Shown here: positions 1-10,217 of the stretch, piece by piece | How the letters are laid out: every line of letters starts with the position of its first letter | How positions within the stretch are numbered: the first letter of the stretch is position 1 | Source of the DNA: Geothrix sp. | GTDB taxonomy: Bacteria > Acidobacteriota > Holophagae > Holophagales > Holophagaceae | Direction of reading: 5' to 3' | NCBI GenBank assembly: GCA_030824075.1 | Contig: JAVBYJ010000081.1 | Location: forward strand, 62,001-126,000 | DNA: 64,000 nt | Position numbers and translations under genes: made by a program | The notes under the pieces: generated by a model | Database searches by the model: none | What the model was told of the DNA's origin: nothing | The model's input: the letters and a program-made list of their open reading frames with translations, nothing else

Positions 1-287
1 GCCTGCTCCGGATCCGAGGCGTGGTAGTCGAAGCGACGGGCCCAGACGTTCTCGTCGTAGCCCACGATGAGGGGCTCAGCCTCGGCCAGCAGGAGCCGGA
101 TGCGGATGGCCGCGTAGGTCTCCGAATCCGCGCAGTGGACAACCACCTCATGGGCGCTCCAGCGGCCCGCGCCCGGCCGCCAGGTCCGGGCCTCGGCGGG
201 GATGGCCTCCCAGGCCAGGCGCAGGAGGGCTGGGCCCTCCGCATAGCGGCGGAGAAGGACGTCACGGGCGGCAGCGTCGAAGGGCAT
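1..287 (-). CDS. DinB-like protein, 5' part, cut by window edge
   Basis: Only the first 95 codons are present; the 3' part lies beyond the left edge. The ATG at 287 follows a GAGGTG ribosome site. Residues 43-56 read W-S-A-H-E-V-V-V-H-C-A-D-S-E, and a G-Y-D-E-N-V-W-A stretch follows near residue 81. This combination is typical of DinB/YfiT-like four-helix proteins, where His51 would be the first of three metal ligands. Such proteins are often thiol-dependent transferases or have no known role. The other ligands are not visible, so the exact function is unknown. It is transcribed away from the gamma-glutamyltransferase gene. Confidence 0.6.
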   Translation of the reverse strand, partial: MPFDAAARDVLLRRYAEGPALLRLAWEAIPAEARTWRPGAGRWSAHEVVVHCADSETYAAIRIRLLLAEAEPLIVGYDENVWARRFDYHASDPEQ

Positions 288-386
288 GGGGCACCTCACA
301 TTCAGGATGGGGCTCGGCCGACAGAATTGAAGCCTCAACTTGCGAGGCAACCGTGGTTTCATAGAGGCCACCCCCTTGGAGGTTCC

Positions 387-2084
387 ATGCGCGTTTCCCT
401 GGCATGCCTCGCCCTGTCTCTCGCTGCCCTGTCGCTGCAATCCGGCGATCGCGTCACGGGCCGGGCCTTCGCCACCCGCTCCGAGGTGGCGGCCCAGCAC
501 GGCATGGCCTGCACGAGCCAGGCCCTGGTCACGCAGATTGCGCTGGATGTCCTGAAGCAGGGTGGCTCCGCCGTCGATGCCGCCATCGCGGCGGATGCGG
601 CCCTGGGCCTTATGGAGCCCACGGGCAGCGGCATGGGGGGCGACCTGTACGCCATCGTCTGGGATGCGAAGACGAAGAAGCTGCACGGCCTCAACGCCAG
701 TGGCCGTTCGCCGAAAGCACTCACCCTGGACCATTTCAGGAAGCTGGGATTGAAGCACATCCCACCCCATGGCCCCCTGCCCGTGAGCGTGCCGGGCTGC
801 GTGGACGGCTGGTTCGAGTTGCACAAGAAGTTCGGCAACCTGCCCATGGCCCAGGTCCTGGCACCAGCCATCCGCTATGCGAAGGACGGCTTCCCTGTCT
901 CGGAACTCATCGCCTATTACTGGGGCCGCAGCGTGCCAGTCCTGGGCAAGTTCCCCGGATTTCTCGACACCTTCACCGTGGACGGCAAGCGCGCACCCAA
1001 GAACGGCGAGATCTTCCGCAATCCCCGGCTGGCGAAAACGCTGGAGCTCCTCGCCAAGGACGGCCGCGACGCCTTCTACAAGGGCGAGATCGCCCGCAAG
1101 ATCGACGCCTACATGAAGACCCAGGGCGGCTTCCTCAGCTACGAGGACCTGGCCGCCCATCGCTCGGACTGGGTGGAGCCCGTCAGCGTGAACTACCGCG
1201 GCTACGATGTGTGGGAGCTCCCGCCCAACGGCCAGGGCATCGCAGCGCTCCAGATGCTGAACATTCTTGAGGGCTACGATTTCTCCAAGATCCCCTTCGG
1301 AAGCCCCCGCCACGTCCACCTCTTCACCGAAGCCAAGAAGCTGGCCTTCGAGGATCGGGCCAAGTTCTACGCCGATGCCGCCTTCATGAAGGTGCCCCTC
1401 ACCTGGCTGCTGTCCAAGGACTACGCGGCCCAGCGCCGGGCCCTTATCGATGAGAACCGCGCTTCGCGCCGCCTGGAGGCTGGGCATCCACCGCTGAAGG
1501 AAGGCGACACCATCTACCTCACCACCGCCGATGGGGACGGCAACATGGTGAGCCTCATCCAGAGCAACTACCGGGGCATGGGCAGCGGCATGACACCCGG
1601 CGACCTGGGCTTCTGCCTCCAGGACCGGGGGGAGCTGTTCAACCTCGAAGAGGGGAATGCCAACAGCTATGCCCCGGGCAAGCGCCCCTTCCACACCATC
1701 ATCCCGGGCTTCATCACCAAGGACGGCCAGCCCTTCCTCAGCTACGGCGTCATGGGTGGCGAATTCCAGCCCATCGGCCACGCGCAGATCGTCATGAACA
1801 TGGTCGACTTCGCCATGAACGCCCAGGAGGCCGGGGACGCGCCCCGCATGAGCCACGACGGCTCCCCGGAGCCCACGGGCGAGAAGGGCAAACTGCCTGG
1901 CACCATCCAGCTGGAGAGCGGCTTCCCCTATGAAACAGTGCGGGAACTGATGAATTACGGCCACGGCGTGGGCTGGCTGTTCGGCGGCTATGGCGGCTAC
2001 CAGGCCATCCGCTGGGACCCCAAGCAGAAGGTCTACTTCGGAGCATCCGAATCACGGAAGGATGGTCAGGCGGCGGGATACTAG
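387..2084 (+). CDS. ggt: gamma-glutamyltransferase, exported
   Basis: Predicted 565-residue precursor that hydrolyses or transfers the gamma-glutamyl group of glutathione-type peptides, probably in the periplasm. The ATG at 387 has GGAGG a few bases upstream and begins a hydrophobic signal peptide (residues 1-18); the open frame further upstream is an antisense shadow of the DinB-like gene. The family signature is clear: G-S-A-V-D-A-A-I-A near residue 60, G-S-G-M-G-G-D near 80, and the self-cleavage site G-D-T-I-Y-L-T-T-A-D, in which Thr375 should become the N-terminal nucleophile of the small subunit. Length matches the family. Its TAG stop overlaps the stop of the convergent HD-GYP gene within a shared CTAG. 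Confidence 0.9.
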   Translation: MRVSLACLALSLAALSLQSGDRVTGRAFATRSEVAAQHGMACTSQALVTQIALDVLKQGGSAVDAAIAADAALGLMEPTGSGMGGDLYAIVWDAKTKKLHGLNASGRSPKALTLDHFRKLGLKHIPPHGPLPVSVPGCVDGWFELHKKFGNLPMAQVLAPAIRYAKDGFPVSELIAYYWGRSVPVLGKFPGFLDTFTVDGKRAPKNGEIFRNPRLAKTLELLAKDGRDAFYKGEIARKIDAYMKTQGGFLSYEDLAAHRSDWVEPVSVNYRGYDVWELPPNGQGIAALQMLNILEGYDFSKIPFGSPRHVHLFTEAKKLAFEDRAKFYADAAFMKVPLTWLLSKDYAAQRRALIDENRASRRLEAGHPPLKEGDTIYLTTADGDGNMVSLIQSNYRGMGSGMTPGDLGFCLQDRGELFNLEEGNANSYAPGKRPFHTIIPGFITKDGQPFLSYGVMGGEFQPIGHAQIVMNMVDFAMNAQEAGDAPRMSHDGSPEPTGEKGKLPGTIQLESGFPYETVRELMNYGHGVGWLFGGYGGYQAIRWDPKQKVYFGASESRKDGQAAGY

Positions 2085-3283
2085 AGGAACGAAGCTGTGT
2101 CCAGCCCCCACTCTGCGGGGTTCTCGTAGTCCACGATCTGCTCGGTGCTCTGGGCCAGGTCCAGGTCGCGGGGATGGAGGCGGATTTTGCGGCTGGCGTC
2201 GAACACCACGCGCACAGTGGGCCGCAGCAGATCCTCGCCCTGCTCTACGACGACAGCCAGGCGGTCCCCCGACAGGCGCACCAGCGACCCCACGGGATAG
2301 ATGCCGAGGGTGCGAATGAACTGCTGCACCAGCTCACCATCCAGGTGGGATCCGCTCCACTCCAGCAGCTTTTTAAGCACTTCCGAGGGCTCCATGCCCT
2401 TGTGGTAGACCCGGTTCGACGTGAGGGCATCGTAGACATCCACGATGGCGGCCATCCGCCCGATCTGTGAAATCTCCGGACCGGCGATGCCCCGGGGATA
2501 GCCACCGCCACCCATTTTCTCGTGATGCTCCCCCGCGATCTGGATGACCATCTCGGAGATGCCCGGCACCCCACTGAGCAGCTCCTGGCTCCACGAGGCG
2601 TGTGACTTCATCACGTTGAATTCCTCTTCCGTGAGCCGGCCCGGCTTGTTCAGGATCTCGGAGGGCACCTTCATCTTGCCCACATCATGGAGCAGGCCAC
2701 CGAGTCCAGCCTCATGCACCGTGGCCGAGTCCATGCCCATGGCGTGCGTGAAAGACACCAGCAGGGCGCAGATGCTCACGGAATGCTGAAAGGTGTAGGT
2801 ATCAGCCTCCTTGATCCGGCAGAGGCTGAGCAGGGCGCCTGGGTTCCTCAGCACAGAGGCGTTGATGTCCTTCACCAGCGGACCTGCCTGGGCGATGTCC
2901 ACCTGCTTTCCCAGGCGCACATCCTGGAGCAGCCCCGCCATCACATCCGTGGCTTCCCCCAAAACCCGTTTCGCTGCGGCCGACTCCTCCTTCTGGGACA
3001 CCCGTGCCGGGGCCAGAGCCGCACCCCCTGTGGCCGAATGCTTCAGTTGCTGAGCCAAGCCCTTTTCAACCTCCGCCTGGGTCGGGGCTCCCGAGACATC
3101 TTCGCCCCGGTCCGTGTCGATGTAGATCGCGTTCATGCCCTGGTCCCGCATCTTCTGGATCTGGCCCGTGTGCTTGATGAGGAACTGGGGACGAAGGAAC
3201 CCGTGCTGCAACCACCCGCAGTTCAGGTCGTGAACATACATCCCGGCCCTGAGATCTTCGACTCGCACCCGCTTGATCGTCAT
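2081..3283 (-). CDS. HD-GYP domain protein (putative c-di-GMP phosphodiesterase)
   Basis: A 400-residue cytoplasmic protein. Residues 1 to about 100 resemble the DUF3391 module that often precedes HD-GYP domains. The HD-GYP domain follows, with H-D at 199-200 in G-L-L-H-D-V-G-K, H-H-E at 253-255 and G-Y-P at 261-263. All hallmark metal and substrate motifs are present, so activity degrading cyclic-di-GMP to pGpG/GMP is likely, by family knowledge. A C-terminal segment of about 80 residues resembles the extra domain of this subfamily. The start is the ATG at 3283 encoding M-T-I-K-R-V, where similarity to DUF3391 begins; the upstream in-frame stretch looks non-coding. It is divergent from acnB. 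Confidence 0.85.
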   Translation of the reverse strand: MTIKRVRVEDLRAGMYVHDLNCGWLQHGFLRPQFLIKHTGQIQKMRDQGMNAIYIDTDRGEDVSGAPTQAEVEKGLAQQLKHSATGGAALAPARVSQKEESAAAKRVLGEATDVMAGLLQDVRLGKQVDIAQAGPLVKDINASVLRNPGALLSLCRIKEADTYTFQHSVSICALLVSFTHAMGMDSATVHEAGLGGLLHDVGKMKVPSEILNKPGRLTEEEFNVMKSHASWSQELLSGVPGISEMVIQIAGEHHEKMGGGGYPRGIAGPEISQIGRMAAIVDVYDALTSNRVYHKGMEPSEVLKKLLEWSGSHLDGELVQQFIRTLGIYPVGSLVRLSGDRLAVVVEQGEDLLRPTVRVVFDASRKIRLHPRDLDLAQSTEQIVDYENPAEWGLDTASFL

Positions 3284-3496
3284 GCCATCCTCACGCCGCG
3301 CCCAGGGCGGCACCCTCTGGATCGGCCCGGGACCCCCGGGGGATGAGTCGGGTTCCAGTCCGATGACAGGGCTGGCCTTCTCCCCTCGCAGGAAGTCCCC
3401 ACCCCACTGCAGGATGCGCATCCTCCATCTGGACCGGACCGGGATGTAGAATGAGGGTTCGGACCGCGCCCAGCGGCGCTCTCAGGGGGGTTGACC

Positions 3497-6085
3497 GTGC
3501 TGCAAGCCTATCGCCAACATGTCGCCGAACGTGCCGCCCTGGGCATCCCGCCCCTTCCACTCACCGAGGCGCAGACCTCCGACCTCGCCGATCTGCTCGC
3601 CCATCCGCCCGCTGGCGAGGAGAAGGCCCTGCTGGAACTCCTCACCTACCGCGTGCCCGCCGGGGTGGACGACGCCGCCCGGGTGAAGGCGGCCTTCCTG
3701 GCCAGCGTGGCCAAAGGGCAGGAAAAGGTCGCCCTGGTTCCGCCTGAGAAGGCCGCCGGACTGCTGGGCACGATGCTGGGCGGGTTCAACGTCAAGCCCC
3801 TCATCGACCTGCTGGATGACGCCAAATACGGGGTCCAGGTGGCCGCCATCGCCGCCGAGGGTCTGAAGAAGACCCTGCTGGTCTTCGACGCCTTCGCGGA
3901 CGTGAAGGCCAAGGCCGACGCGGGCAATGCTTTCGCCCAGGCCGTGTTGAAATCCTGGGCCGAGGCCGAATGGTTCACCAGCCGTCCCGAAGTGCCGCAG
4001 AGTCTCACCCTGACGGTCTTCAAGGTGACCGGCGAAACCAACACCGATGACCTGTCCCCGGCCCCGGACGCATGGAGCCGCCCCGACATTCCGCTCCACG
4101 CCGTGGCCATGCTCAAGAACGCTCGCCCCGGCATCAATCCCGACGACCCCGGCAAGGTCGGCCCGCTCAAACAGCTGGAGGCCCTCAAGGCCAAGGGCCA
4201 TCTCATCGCCTACGTGGGTGACGTGGTGGGCACCGGATCCTCCCGCAAGTCCGCCACCAACTCGGTGCTCTGGTTCACGGGCGAGGACATCCCCTTCGTG
4301 CCCAACAAGCGGTTCGGCGGCGTCTGCCTGGGCGCCAAGATCGCGCCCATCTTCTACAACACCATGGAAGACGCCGGCGCCCTGCCCATCGAGCTGGATG
4401 TCAACGGCATGGACATGGGTGACGTCATCGAGCTGCGCCCCTACGAGGGCAAGGCCCTGAAGAACGGCCAGGTCATCGCCGAGTTCAAGGTAAAGTCCGA
4501 CGTCATCTTCGACGAGGTCCGGGCTGGAGGCCGCATCCCCCTCATCGTTGGCCGCGGCCTCACCGCCAAGGCCCGCGCCGCGCTTGGCCTGCCGCCTTCC
4601 ACGGTGTTCCGCTTCCCCGCCATCCCCAAGGACACGGGCAAGGGCTACTCCCTGGCTCAGAAGATGGTGGGCCGGGCCTGCGGTGTGACCGGCATCCGCC
4701 CCGGCACCTACTGCGAACCCCACATGACCACGGTGGGCTCCCAGGACACCACGGGCCCCATGACCCGGGACGAACTGAAGGATCTCGCCTGCCTCCAGTT
4801 CTCGGCCGACATGGTGATGCAGTCCTTCTGCCATACGGCCCCCTATCCCAAGCCCGTGGACGTGAAGACCCACCGCGAGCTGCCGCCCTTCATCACCAAC
4901 CGCGGCGGCGTGTCACTGAAGGTCGGGGACGGCGTCATCCACTCCTGGCTGAACCGTCTGCTGCTGCCGGACACCGTGGGCACCGGCGGCGATTCCCACA
5001 CCCGCTTCCCCATCGGCATCTCCTTCCCCGCAGGCTCCGGCCTGGTGGCCTTCGCCGCTGCCACGGGCGTGATGCCCCTGGACATGCCGGAATCGGTGCT
5101 GGTGCGCTTCAAGGGCGAGCTGCAGCCCGGCGTCACCCTTCGTGATCTGGTGAATGCGATTCCGTACTATGCCATCCAGCAGGGCCTCCTCACCGTGGAG
5201 AAGAAGGGCAAGAAGAACATCTTCAGCGGCCGCATCCTCGAGATCGAGGGACTGCCCAAGCTCAAGGTGGAACAGGCCTTCGAGCTCTCGGATGCCTCTG
5301 CTGAACGCTCCGCTGCGGGCTGCACCGTGCGCTTGGACAAGGAACCGATCATCGAGTACATGACCTCGAACATCGTGCTCATGAAGTGGATGATCGCCAA
5401 CGGCTACGAGCACCGCGAGACCCTGGAGAACCGCATCCGGGCCATGCAGGCCTGGATTGCCAAGCCCGAGCTGCTGGCGCCTGATGCCGATGCCGAGTAC
5501 GCCACCATCATTGAGATCGATTTGGCCGACGTGAAAGAGCCACTGTTGGCCTGTCCCAACGACCCGGACGACATCAAGCCCCTGTCGGCGGTGGCCGGCA
5601 AGGTCATCGACGAAGTGTTCATTGGCTCCTGCATGACCAACATCGGCCACTTCCGCGCGGCCGGAAAACTGCTGGACGGCAAGACCGACATCCCGACGCG
5701 CCTCTGGATCGCCCCGCCCACCAAGATGGATGAGTATGTCCTCACCCAGGAGGGCTACTACGGCATCCTCGGCCGCACCGGCGCCCGCCTGGAGATGCCC
5801 GGTTGTTCGCTGTGCATGGGCAACCAGGCGCAGATCCGCAAGGGCGCCACGGCCATGTCCACCTCCACCCGCAACTTCCCCAATCGGCTGGGCATCGACA
5901 CCCAGGTCTACCTGGGATCGGCCGAACTGGCCGCCATCAGCGCCCTGCTGGGCCGCATTCCCACCGTCGCCGAGTACATGGAACAAGTCAGCATCATCGG
6001 CAAGAAGTCCGCCGACATCTACCGCTACATGAACTTCGACCAGATTCCCGATTTCCGCGAAGTGGCAGACACTGTCACAGTCTAG
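3497..6085 (+). CDS. acnB: aconitate hydratase B (AcnB)
   Basis: TCA-cycle enzyme interconverting citrate and isocitrate through a 4Fe-4S cluster, and possibly 2-methylisocitrate in propionate metabolism. The 862 residues have AcnB domain order: an N-terminal HEAT-like domain, the swivel domain, then the catalytic domains. Cluster ligands are Cys712 (G-S-C-M-T-N), Cys770 and Cys773 (G-C-S-L-C-M-G), close to the E. coli positions. The start is set to GTG at 3497, which gives [12 protein letters not shown] and aligns directly with the E. coli N terminus. An AGGGGGG ribosome site ends six bases before it, whereas the TTG at 3491 would have no spacing. The gene appears monocistronic. Confidence 0.95.
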   Translation: MLQAYRQHVAERAALGIPPLPLTEAQTSDLADLLAHPPAGEEKALLELLTYRVPAGVDDAARVKAAFLASVAKGQEKVALVPPEKAAGLLGTMLGGFNVKPLIDLLDDAKYGVQVAAIAAEGLKKTLLVFDAFADVKAKADAGNAFAQAVLKSWAEAEWFTSRPEVPQSLTLTVFKVTGETNTDDLSPAPDAWSRPDIPLHAVAMLKNARPGINPDDPGKVGPLKQLEALKAKGHLIAYVGDVVGTGSSRKSATNSVLWFTGEDIPFVPNKRFGGVCLGAKIAPIFYNTMEDAGALPIELDVNGMDMGDVIELRPYEGKALKNGQVIAEFKVKSDVIFDEVRAGGRIPLIVGRGLTAKARAALGLPPSTVFRFPAIPKDTGKGYSLAQKMVGRACGVTGIRPGTYCEPHMTTVGSQDTTGPMTRDELKDLACLQFSADMVMQSFCHTAPYPKPVDVKTHRELPPFITNRGGVSLKVGDGVIHSWLNRLLLPDTVGTGGDSHTRFPIGISFPAGSGLVAFAAATGVMPLDMPESVLVRFKGELQPGVTLRDLVNAIPYYAIQQGLLTVEKKGKKNIFSGRILEIEGLPKLKVEQAFELSDASAERSAAGCTVRLDKEPIIEYMTSNIVLMKWMIANGYEHRETLENRIRAMQAWIAKPELLAPDADAEYATIIEIDLADVKEPLLACPNDPDDIKPLSAVAGKVIDEVFIGSCMTNIGHFRAAGKLLDGKTDIPTRLWIAPPTKMDEYVLTQEGYYGILGRTGARLEMPGCSLCMGNQAQIRKGATAMSTSTRNFPNRLGIDTQVYLGSAELAAISALLGRIPTVAEYMEQVSIIGKKSADIYRYMNFDQIPDFREVADTVTV

Positions 6086-6092
6086 TTTTCCA

Positions 6093-6189
6093 GCCACAGA
6101 TGAACGCGACGTATGATCCTCGCCAACGCATGCGTTGGCGAGGGGATGGGCACAGATCGGCATGGCCCCCATCCGTGTTCATCTGTGGC
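6093..6189. repeat. nested inverted repeat with a 26-bp perfect palindrome
   Basis: Between acnB and ribH, a perfect 13-bp inverted repeat (6093-6105 against 6177-6189, GCCACAGATGAAC and its complement) encloses a 26-bp palindrome with no loop at 6118-6143 (CCTCGCCAACGCA and its complement). The outer arms resemble the CACAGATGAACAC-type interspersed sequence seen in many bacterial genomes. It may be a dispersed repeat that doubles as a terminator or a barrier after acnB. Only sequence symmetry is seen; the function is inference. Confidence 0.75.
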
Positions 6190-6246
6190 AATTATTTGCT
6201 TTTGTGATAGCCTTTTCGTTCTTACACCACCTTTCGGGGGGTTCCC

Positions 6247-6732
6247 ATGGGGATCTTTGAGGGCCACATTCGCGTCCATGACGGCGATCGTTTCGCGCTG
6301 GTGGCCTCGCGCTGGAACGACTTCATCGTGGAGCGCCTCATCGAGGGCGCAAAGGACTGCGTCCTCCGCCACGGCGGCCAGGAAGATCAGATGGACCTCA
6401 TCCGCGTCCCGGGGAGCTTCGAGCTGCCCCAGGCGGCCAAGCTGGCGGCTCAGAGCGGCCGCTATGCGGGCATCATCGTGCTGGGCACCGTGATCCGCGG
6501 CGGCACGCCCCACTTTGACCTGATCGCCGCCGAGGTCACCAAGGGCGCCGCCCAGGTGGCGCTCGACTCGGGCCTGCCGCTCGCCTTTGGCGTGTTGACC
6601 ACCGACAGCGTGGAGCAGGCCATCGACCGCGCTGGCGCCAAGATGGGCAACAAGGGCTGGGAGGCCGCTCAAAGCATGCTTGAGATGGTGGATCTGGCCC
6701 ACACGCTCGGCGGGAAGAAGGGGCGCAAGTAG
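6247..6732 (+). CDS. ribH: 6,7-dimethyl-8-ribityllumazine synthase
   Basis: Penultimate enzyme of riboflavin synthesis. It joins 5-amino-6-ribitylaminouracil with 3,4-dihydroxybutanone 4-phosphate, usually within a 60-mer or pentameric shell. The 161 residues match family length. Diagnostic stretches are V-P-G-S-F-E-L-P (residues 54-61), G-T-V-I-R-G-G-T near 80 and the catalytic His89 in T-P-H-F-D. A GGGGGG ribosome site precedes the ATG. The nusB start codon follows its TAG directly, so the pair is almost certainly co-transcribed, a common bacterial arrangement. I see no FMN riboswitch upstream. Confidence 0.95.
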   Translation: MGIFEGHIRVHDGDRFALVASRWNDFIVERLIEGAKDCVLRHGGQEDQMDLIRVPGSFELPQAAKLAAQSGRYAGIIVLGTVIRGGTPHFDLIAAEVTKGAAQVALDSGLPLAFGVLTTDSVEQAIDRAGAKMGNKGWEAAQSMLEMVDLAHTLGGKKGRK

Positions 6733-7200
6733 ATGGGAGTTCGTCGCCGGGGGCGCGAGTACGCCCTCCAGATGCTGTATGCGATGGACCTGACCGGCTA
6801 CCAGCCGGATCAGGTGTTCGCCGGCTTTTACGCCATTCAGGACCTGAACCGAGATGCCTTCTACTATGCTCGACGGCTGGTGGACGGCGTGCATGGCCAC
6901 CTGGACGAGATCGACAGTGCGCTGACCAAGTACGCTGAGCACTGGAAGATCCACCGCATGGCCGCCGTGGATCGCAACCTCCTCCGGCTCGGGCTGTACG
7001 AGCTCATGTTCGTGAAGGAAGTCCCCTTCCCCATCGTCATCAATGAGGCCCTCGAGATCGTGAAGGAATTCAGCGACCAGGAAGGCACACAATTCCTCAA
7101 TGGCATTCTGGATGCTGCCCGCAAAGAATTCCGCCCAGAAGAAACCGGCCCCAGAGCCAAAAAGAAGGTCCCTACGCCAGAGCCCACCGAAGAAACCTGA
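6733..7200 (+). CDS. nusB: transcription antitermination factor NusB
   Basis: RNA-binding protein that acts with NusE (S10) at boxA sites, chiefly in rRNA operon antitermination. The 155-residue all-alpha protein begins with the typical G-V-R-R-R-G-R-E-Y-A-L-Q-M-L-Y and contains the conserved C-terminal run F-P-I-V-I-N-E-A-L-E-I-V-K-E-F. The tail is Lys/Pro/Glu-rich and beyond the fold. It starts on the base after the ribH stop, so translation is probably coupled. Confidence 0.93.
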   Translation: MGVRRRGREYALQMLYAMDLTGYQPDQVFAGFYAIQDLNRDAFYYARRLVDGVHGHLDEIDSALTKYAEHWKIHRMAAVDRNLLRLGLYELMFVKEVPFPIVINEALEIVKEFSDQEGTQFLNGILDAARKEFRPEETGPRAKKKVPTPEPTEET

Positions 7201-7201
7201 C

Positions 7202-7230
7202 CTGACCGGTACCCGCTGGTTTGCTATGCT
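7202..7230 (+). promoter_or_regulatory. candidate sigma-70 promoter for accBC
   Basis: CTGACC at 7202-7207 and TATGCT at 7225-7230 are separated by 17 bases and lie about 45 bases before the accB ATG. The match to the -35/-10 consensus is only moderate, and readthrough from nusB cannot be excluded. Confidence 0.3.
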
Positions 7231-7274
7231 CGTTCCCTTCCCCAGCCTGACCAGACCAGACCGTTGGAGCCTTG

Positions 7275-7877
<603 letters not shown>

Positions 7878-7880
7878 GCC

Positions 7881-9314
7881 ATGGGCGCAGCCATCAAACG
7901 CAAGGTGTCACCCGCTCCGGCGGCGATTCCGATCGATACGCCGCCCTTCAAGAAGGTGCTCATCGCCAACCGGGGTGAAATCGCCCTCCGCGTGATCCTG
8001 GCCTGTAAGGAAATGGGCATCCAGACCGTGGCGGTCTATTCCGAAGCCGACCGCAACGCCCTGCATGTGCGCTTCGCGGACGAGGAAGTCTGCATCGGCC
8101 CGCCGCCCTCGTCCAAGTCCTACCTGAACATCCCCCAGGTGATCGCCGCCGCCGAAGTCACCGGTGCCGAGGCCATCCATCCCGGCTACGGCTTCCTCAG
8201 CGAAAATGCGCACTTCGTGGAAGTCTGCCAGGCCTGCGGCATCACCTTCATCGGCCCCAGCGCCGAGATCATCCGCAAGATGGGCAACAAGGCCCAGGCC
8301 AAAGCCACCATGCTTGAAGCGGGCGTCCCCCTCATGCCTGGCAGCGAGGGCATCATCGAGACCGTCGAAGAGGCTCTCGTGGTGGCCGAGCAGATCGGCT
8401 ATCCCGTCATCGTCAAGGCCAGTGCCGGAGGTGGCGGGCGCGGCATGCGCATCGTCAACAACCCCGAGGAACTGCCCGACCTCTACAACACCGCCCGCAG
8501 CGAAGCGAAGGGCGCCTTCGGCGACGACAGCGTCTACATGGAGAAGTACCTCCTGGAGCCGCGCCACATCGAGGTCCAGATCATGGGCGACCTCTTCGGC
8601 AACGTGGTGCACCTGGGCGAACGCGAGTGTTCCATCCAGCGCCGCCACCAGAAGCTCATCGAGGAAAGCCCCAGCGCCGTGCTTGAGCCCGCCTTGCGCC
8701 AGCGCATCTGCGATATGGCCGTCCGCGCAGCGAAGTCCGTCGGCTACTACAACGCAGGCACCATCGAGTTCCTGCTCGACAAGCGCGGCGACTTCTTCTT
8801 CATGGAGATGAACACCCGCGTTCAGGTGGAACATCCTGTCACGGAGCTGGTCACGGGCATCGACATCGTGAAAGAGCAGCTCCGCATTGCCGCCGGACAG
8901 AAGCTCAGCTTCACCCAGGAGGATGTGATCCAGAGGGGCCACGCCATCGAGTGCCGCATCAACGCGGAGGACCCCTTCAAGTTCACCCCGAGCCCTGGCC
9001 GCATCACCGCCCTGCACTTCCCCGGCGGTCCCGGCATCCGCGTGGATACCGCCATGCACCAGGACGCCGTCATTCCCCCCCACTACGACTCCATGGTGGC
9101 CAAGCTCATCGCCTACGGCGCCAACCGTCCGGAAGCCATCGCCCGCATGCGCCGCGCCCTGGATACGCTCGTGATCGAGGGCATCAAGACCACCGCTCCC
9201 CTGCACCGCCGCATCATGGATCATCCCGATTTCATCGCCGGTACCTTCTCCACCAAGTGGATGGAGACCTTCATGGAAGAGCTGAAGCGAGATCCAGCCG
9301 GGGATCCAAGGTAG
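7881..9314 (+). CDS. accC: biotin carboxylase subunit of acetyl-CoA carboxylase
   Basis: ATP-grasp enzyme that carboxylates the biotin on AccB with bicarbonate. The 477 residues show [22 protein letters not shown], the glycine-rich [11 protein letters not shown] loop and the active-site run [14 protein letters not shown]. About 24 residues precede the usual N terminus, so the true start could be slightly downstream. Its position three bases after accB is the standard bacterial arrangement. It could also serve the acyl-CoA carboxylase beta subunit at 19.4-20.9 kb, which lacks its own biotin carboxylase here. Confidence 0.94.
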   Translation: MGAAIKRKVSPAPAAIPIDTPPFKKVLIANRGEIALRVILACKEMGIQTVAVYSEADRNALHVRFADEEVCIGPPPSSKSYLNIPQVIAAAEVTGAEAIHPGYGFLSENAHFVEVCQACGITFIGPSAEIIRKMGNKAQAKATMLEAGVPLMPGSEGIIETVEEALVVAEQIGYPVIVKASAGGGGRGMRIVNNPEELPDLYNTARSEAKGAFGDDSVYMEKYLLEPRHIEVQIMGDLFGNVVHLGERECSIQRRHQKLIEESPSAVLEPALRQRICDMAVRAAKSVGYYNAGTIEFLLDKRGDFFFMEMNTRVQVEHPVTELVTGIDIVKEQLRIAAGQKLSFTQEDVIQRGHAIECRINAEDPFKFTPSPGRITALHFPGGPGIRVDTAMHQDAVIPPHYDSMVAKLIAYGANRPEAIARMRRALDTLVIEGIKTTAPLHRRIMDHPDFIAGTFSTKWMETFMEELKRDPAGDPR

Positions 9315-9341
9315 GGCCTGATCAGATAGACTGGACCCTGT

Positions 9342-9417
9342 GCCGCCTTAGCTCAGTTGGTAGAGCTCCAGCTTTGTAATCTGGAGGTCGCCGGTTCGAT
9401 TCCGGCAGGCGGCTCCA
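9342..9417 (+). tRNA. tRNA-Thr (anticodon TGT)
   Basis: A 76-base cloverleaf with a 7-bp acceptor stem (GCCGCCT/AGGCGGC), D-arm, anticodon loop TTTGTAA with TGT at 9375-9377, T-arm GGTTCGATTCC and an encoded CCA. The last anticodon-stem pair (31-39) is C opposite T, a mismatch. It reads codon ACA and related codons. Confidence 0.95.
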
Positions 9418-9440
9418 GCTTTTTCCCGTAACCTCATTCC

Positions 9441-10217
9441 ATGCTCTTACCCCTCTACCTGGGCGTGCTGCACGCCGTTGAGCCCGACCATGTGGCCGTG
9501 GTGACAGGGGTATCGCTCTCCGGCGATCGCCGAGGTGCCTGGAAGGTGGGACTGGCGTTCGGCCTGTCGCATATGCTGGCGGTGGCGATCCTGGCCGTGC
9601 TGGCCACGGTCCTCGGCAAGACCCTGCTGGGCGATGGTTTCTTCCTGTGGATGGACCGCCTGGCCTGGACCCTGGTGCTGTGCCTGGGCTTGTGGAACCT
9701 AGCCGCCGCGCTGGGCCTGCGCCGCATCGCCATCCACCACCACGTGCACCGGCATGGCCCCTTGGAACATGACCACCCCCACCCGCACACCCATGCCGCC
9801 GTGAAGACCCGGATGCCCCGGGCAGGGAAGCCACGGCCCTCCCAGAAGGTGCTCCGCCGATCCGCCCTGATGCCCTTCCCGCCAGCGGTGCAGCCAGCGC
9901 CGAAGCATTCCCCCAGCAGCCCCGTCTCCCACACCTTCCATCACACGGCCGCCTGGATGGGAGCCTTCTTCGGCCTGGGCGGCGTGCGCGGCTTCACCAC
10001 GCTCATGCGCAACACGGGCATCAGCGGGCAACTCCAGTTCATCGAGGCCCTGCTGCTCTTCGGGCTCGGAATCACCGCCATGTTCACCCTGCTGAGCGCC
10101 CTCTCCGGTTGGCTGGCCGGGAAGTTCGGCACCCAGCTCCGCTTCCGCCGCACCCTCTACGCGCTGTCAGGTGTGGGCAATGTGGCCGTAGGCCTCTACC
10201 TGCTCTTCAAGGCATGA
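9441..10217 (+). CDS. NicO/RcnA-like nickel/cobalt transporter
   Basis: A 258-residue inner-membrane protein with about six predicted hydrophobic segments. The first helix holds H-A-V-E-P-D-H (residues 11-17), the family's metal motif (H-A-x-x-P-D-H). A very His-rich loop lies at residues 99-118 (HHHVHRHGPLEHDHPHPHTH), as in RcnA-type or UreH-like exporters and importers. Direction and metal cannot be set from sequence; nickel or cobalt is the family expectation. No urease or hydrogenase genes are near. Its TGA overlaps the murJ ATG (ATGA), which suggests co-translation with murJ. Confidence 0.75.
   Translation: MLLPLYLGVLHAVEPDHVAVVTGVSLSGDRRGAWKVGLAFGLSHMLAVAILAVLATVLGKTLLGDGFFLWMDRLAWTLVLCLGLWNLAAALGLRRIAIHHHVHRHGPLEHDHPHPHTHAAVKTRMPRAGKPRPSQKVLRRSALMPFPPAVQPAPKHSPSSPVSHTFHHTAAWMGAFFGLGGVRGFTTLMRNTGISGQLQFIEALLLFGLGITAMFTLLSALSGWLAGKFGTQLRFRRTLYALSGVGNVAVGLYLLFKA

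Noticed and set aside
21..386. Open frame upstream of and in frame with ggt
   Set aside because: It is antisense to the DinB-like gene and precedes the signal peptide; the good ribosome site is at 387.
3411..3424. AGGATGCGCATCCT palindrome between HD-GYP and acnB
   Set aside because: Perfect but short, and no second site or known regulator fits; not enough to call an operator.
3482..4873. Long antisense frame opposite acnB
   Set aside because: A high-GC third-position shadow; composition is His/Gly-rich with no motifs, while acnB is unambiguous.
6191..6246. FMN riboswitch before ribH
   Set aside because: The gap is too short and lacks the conserved RFN elements.
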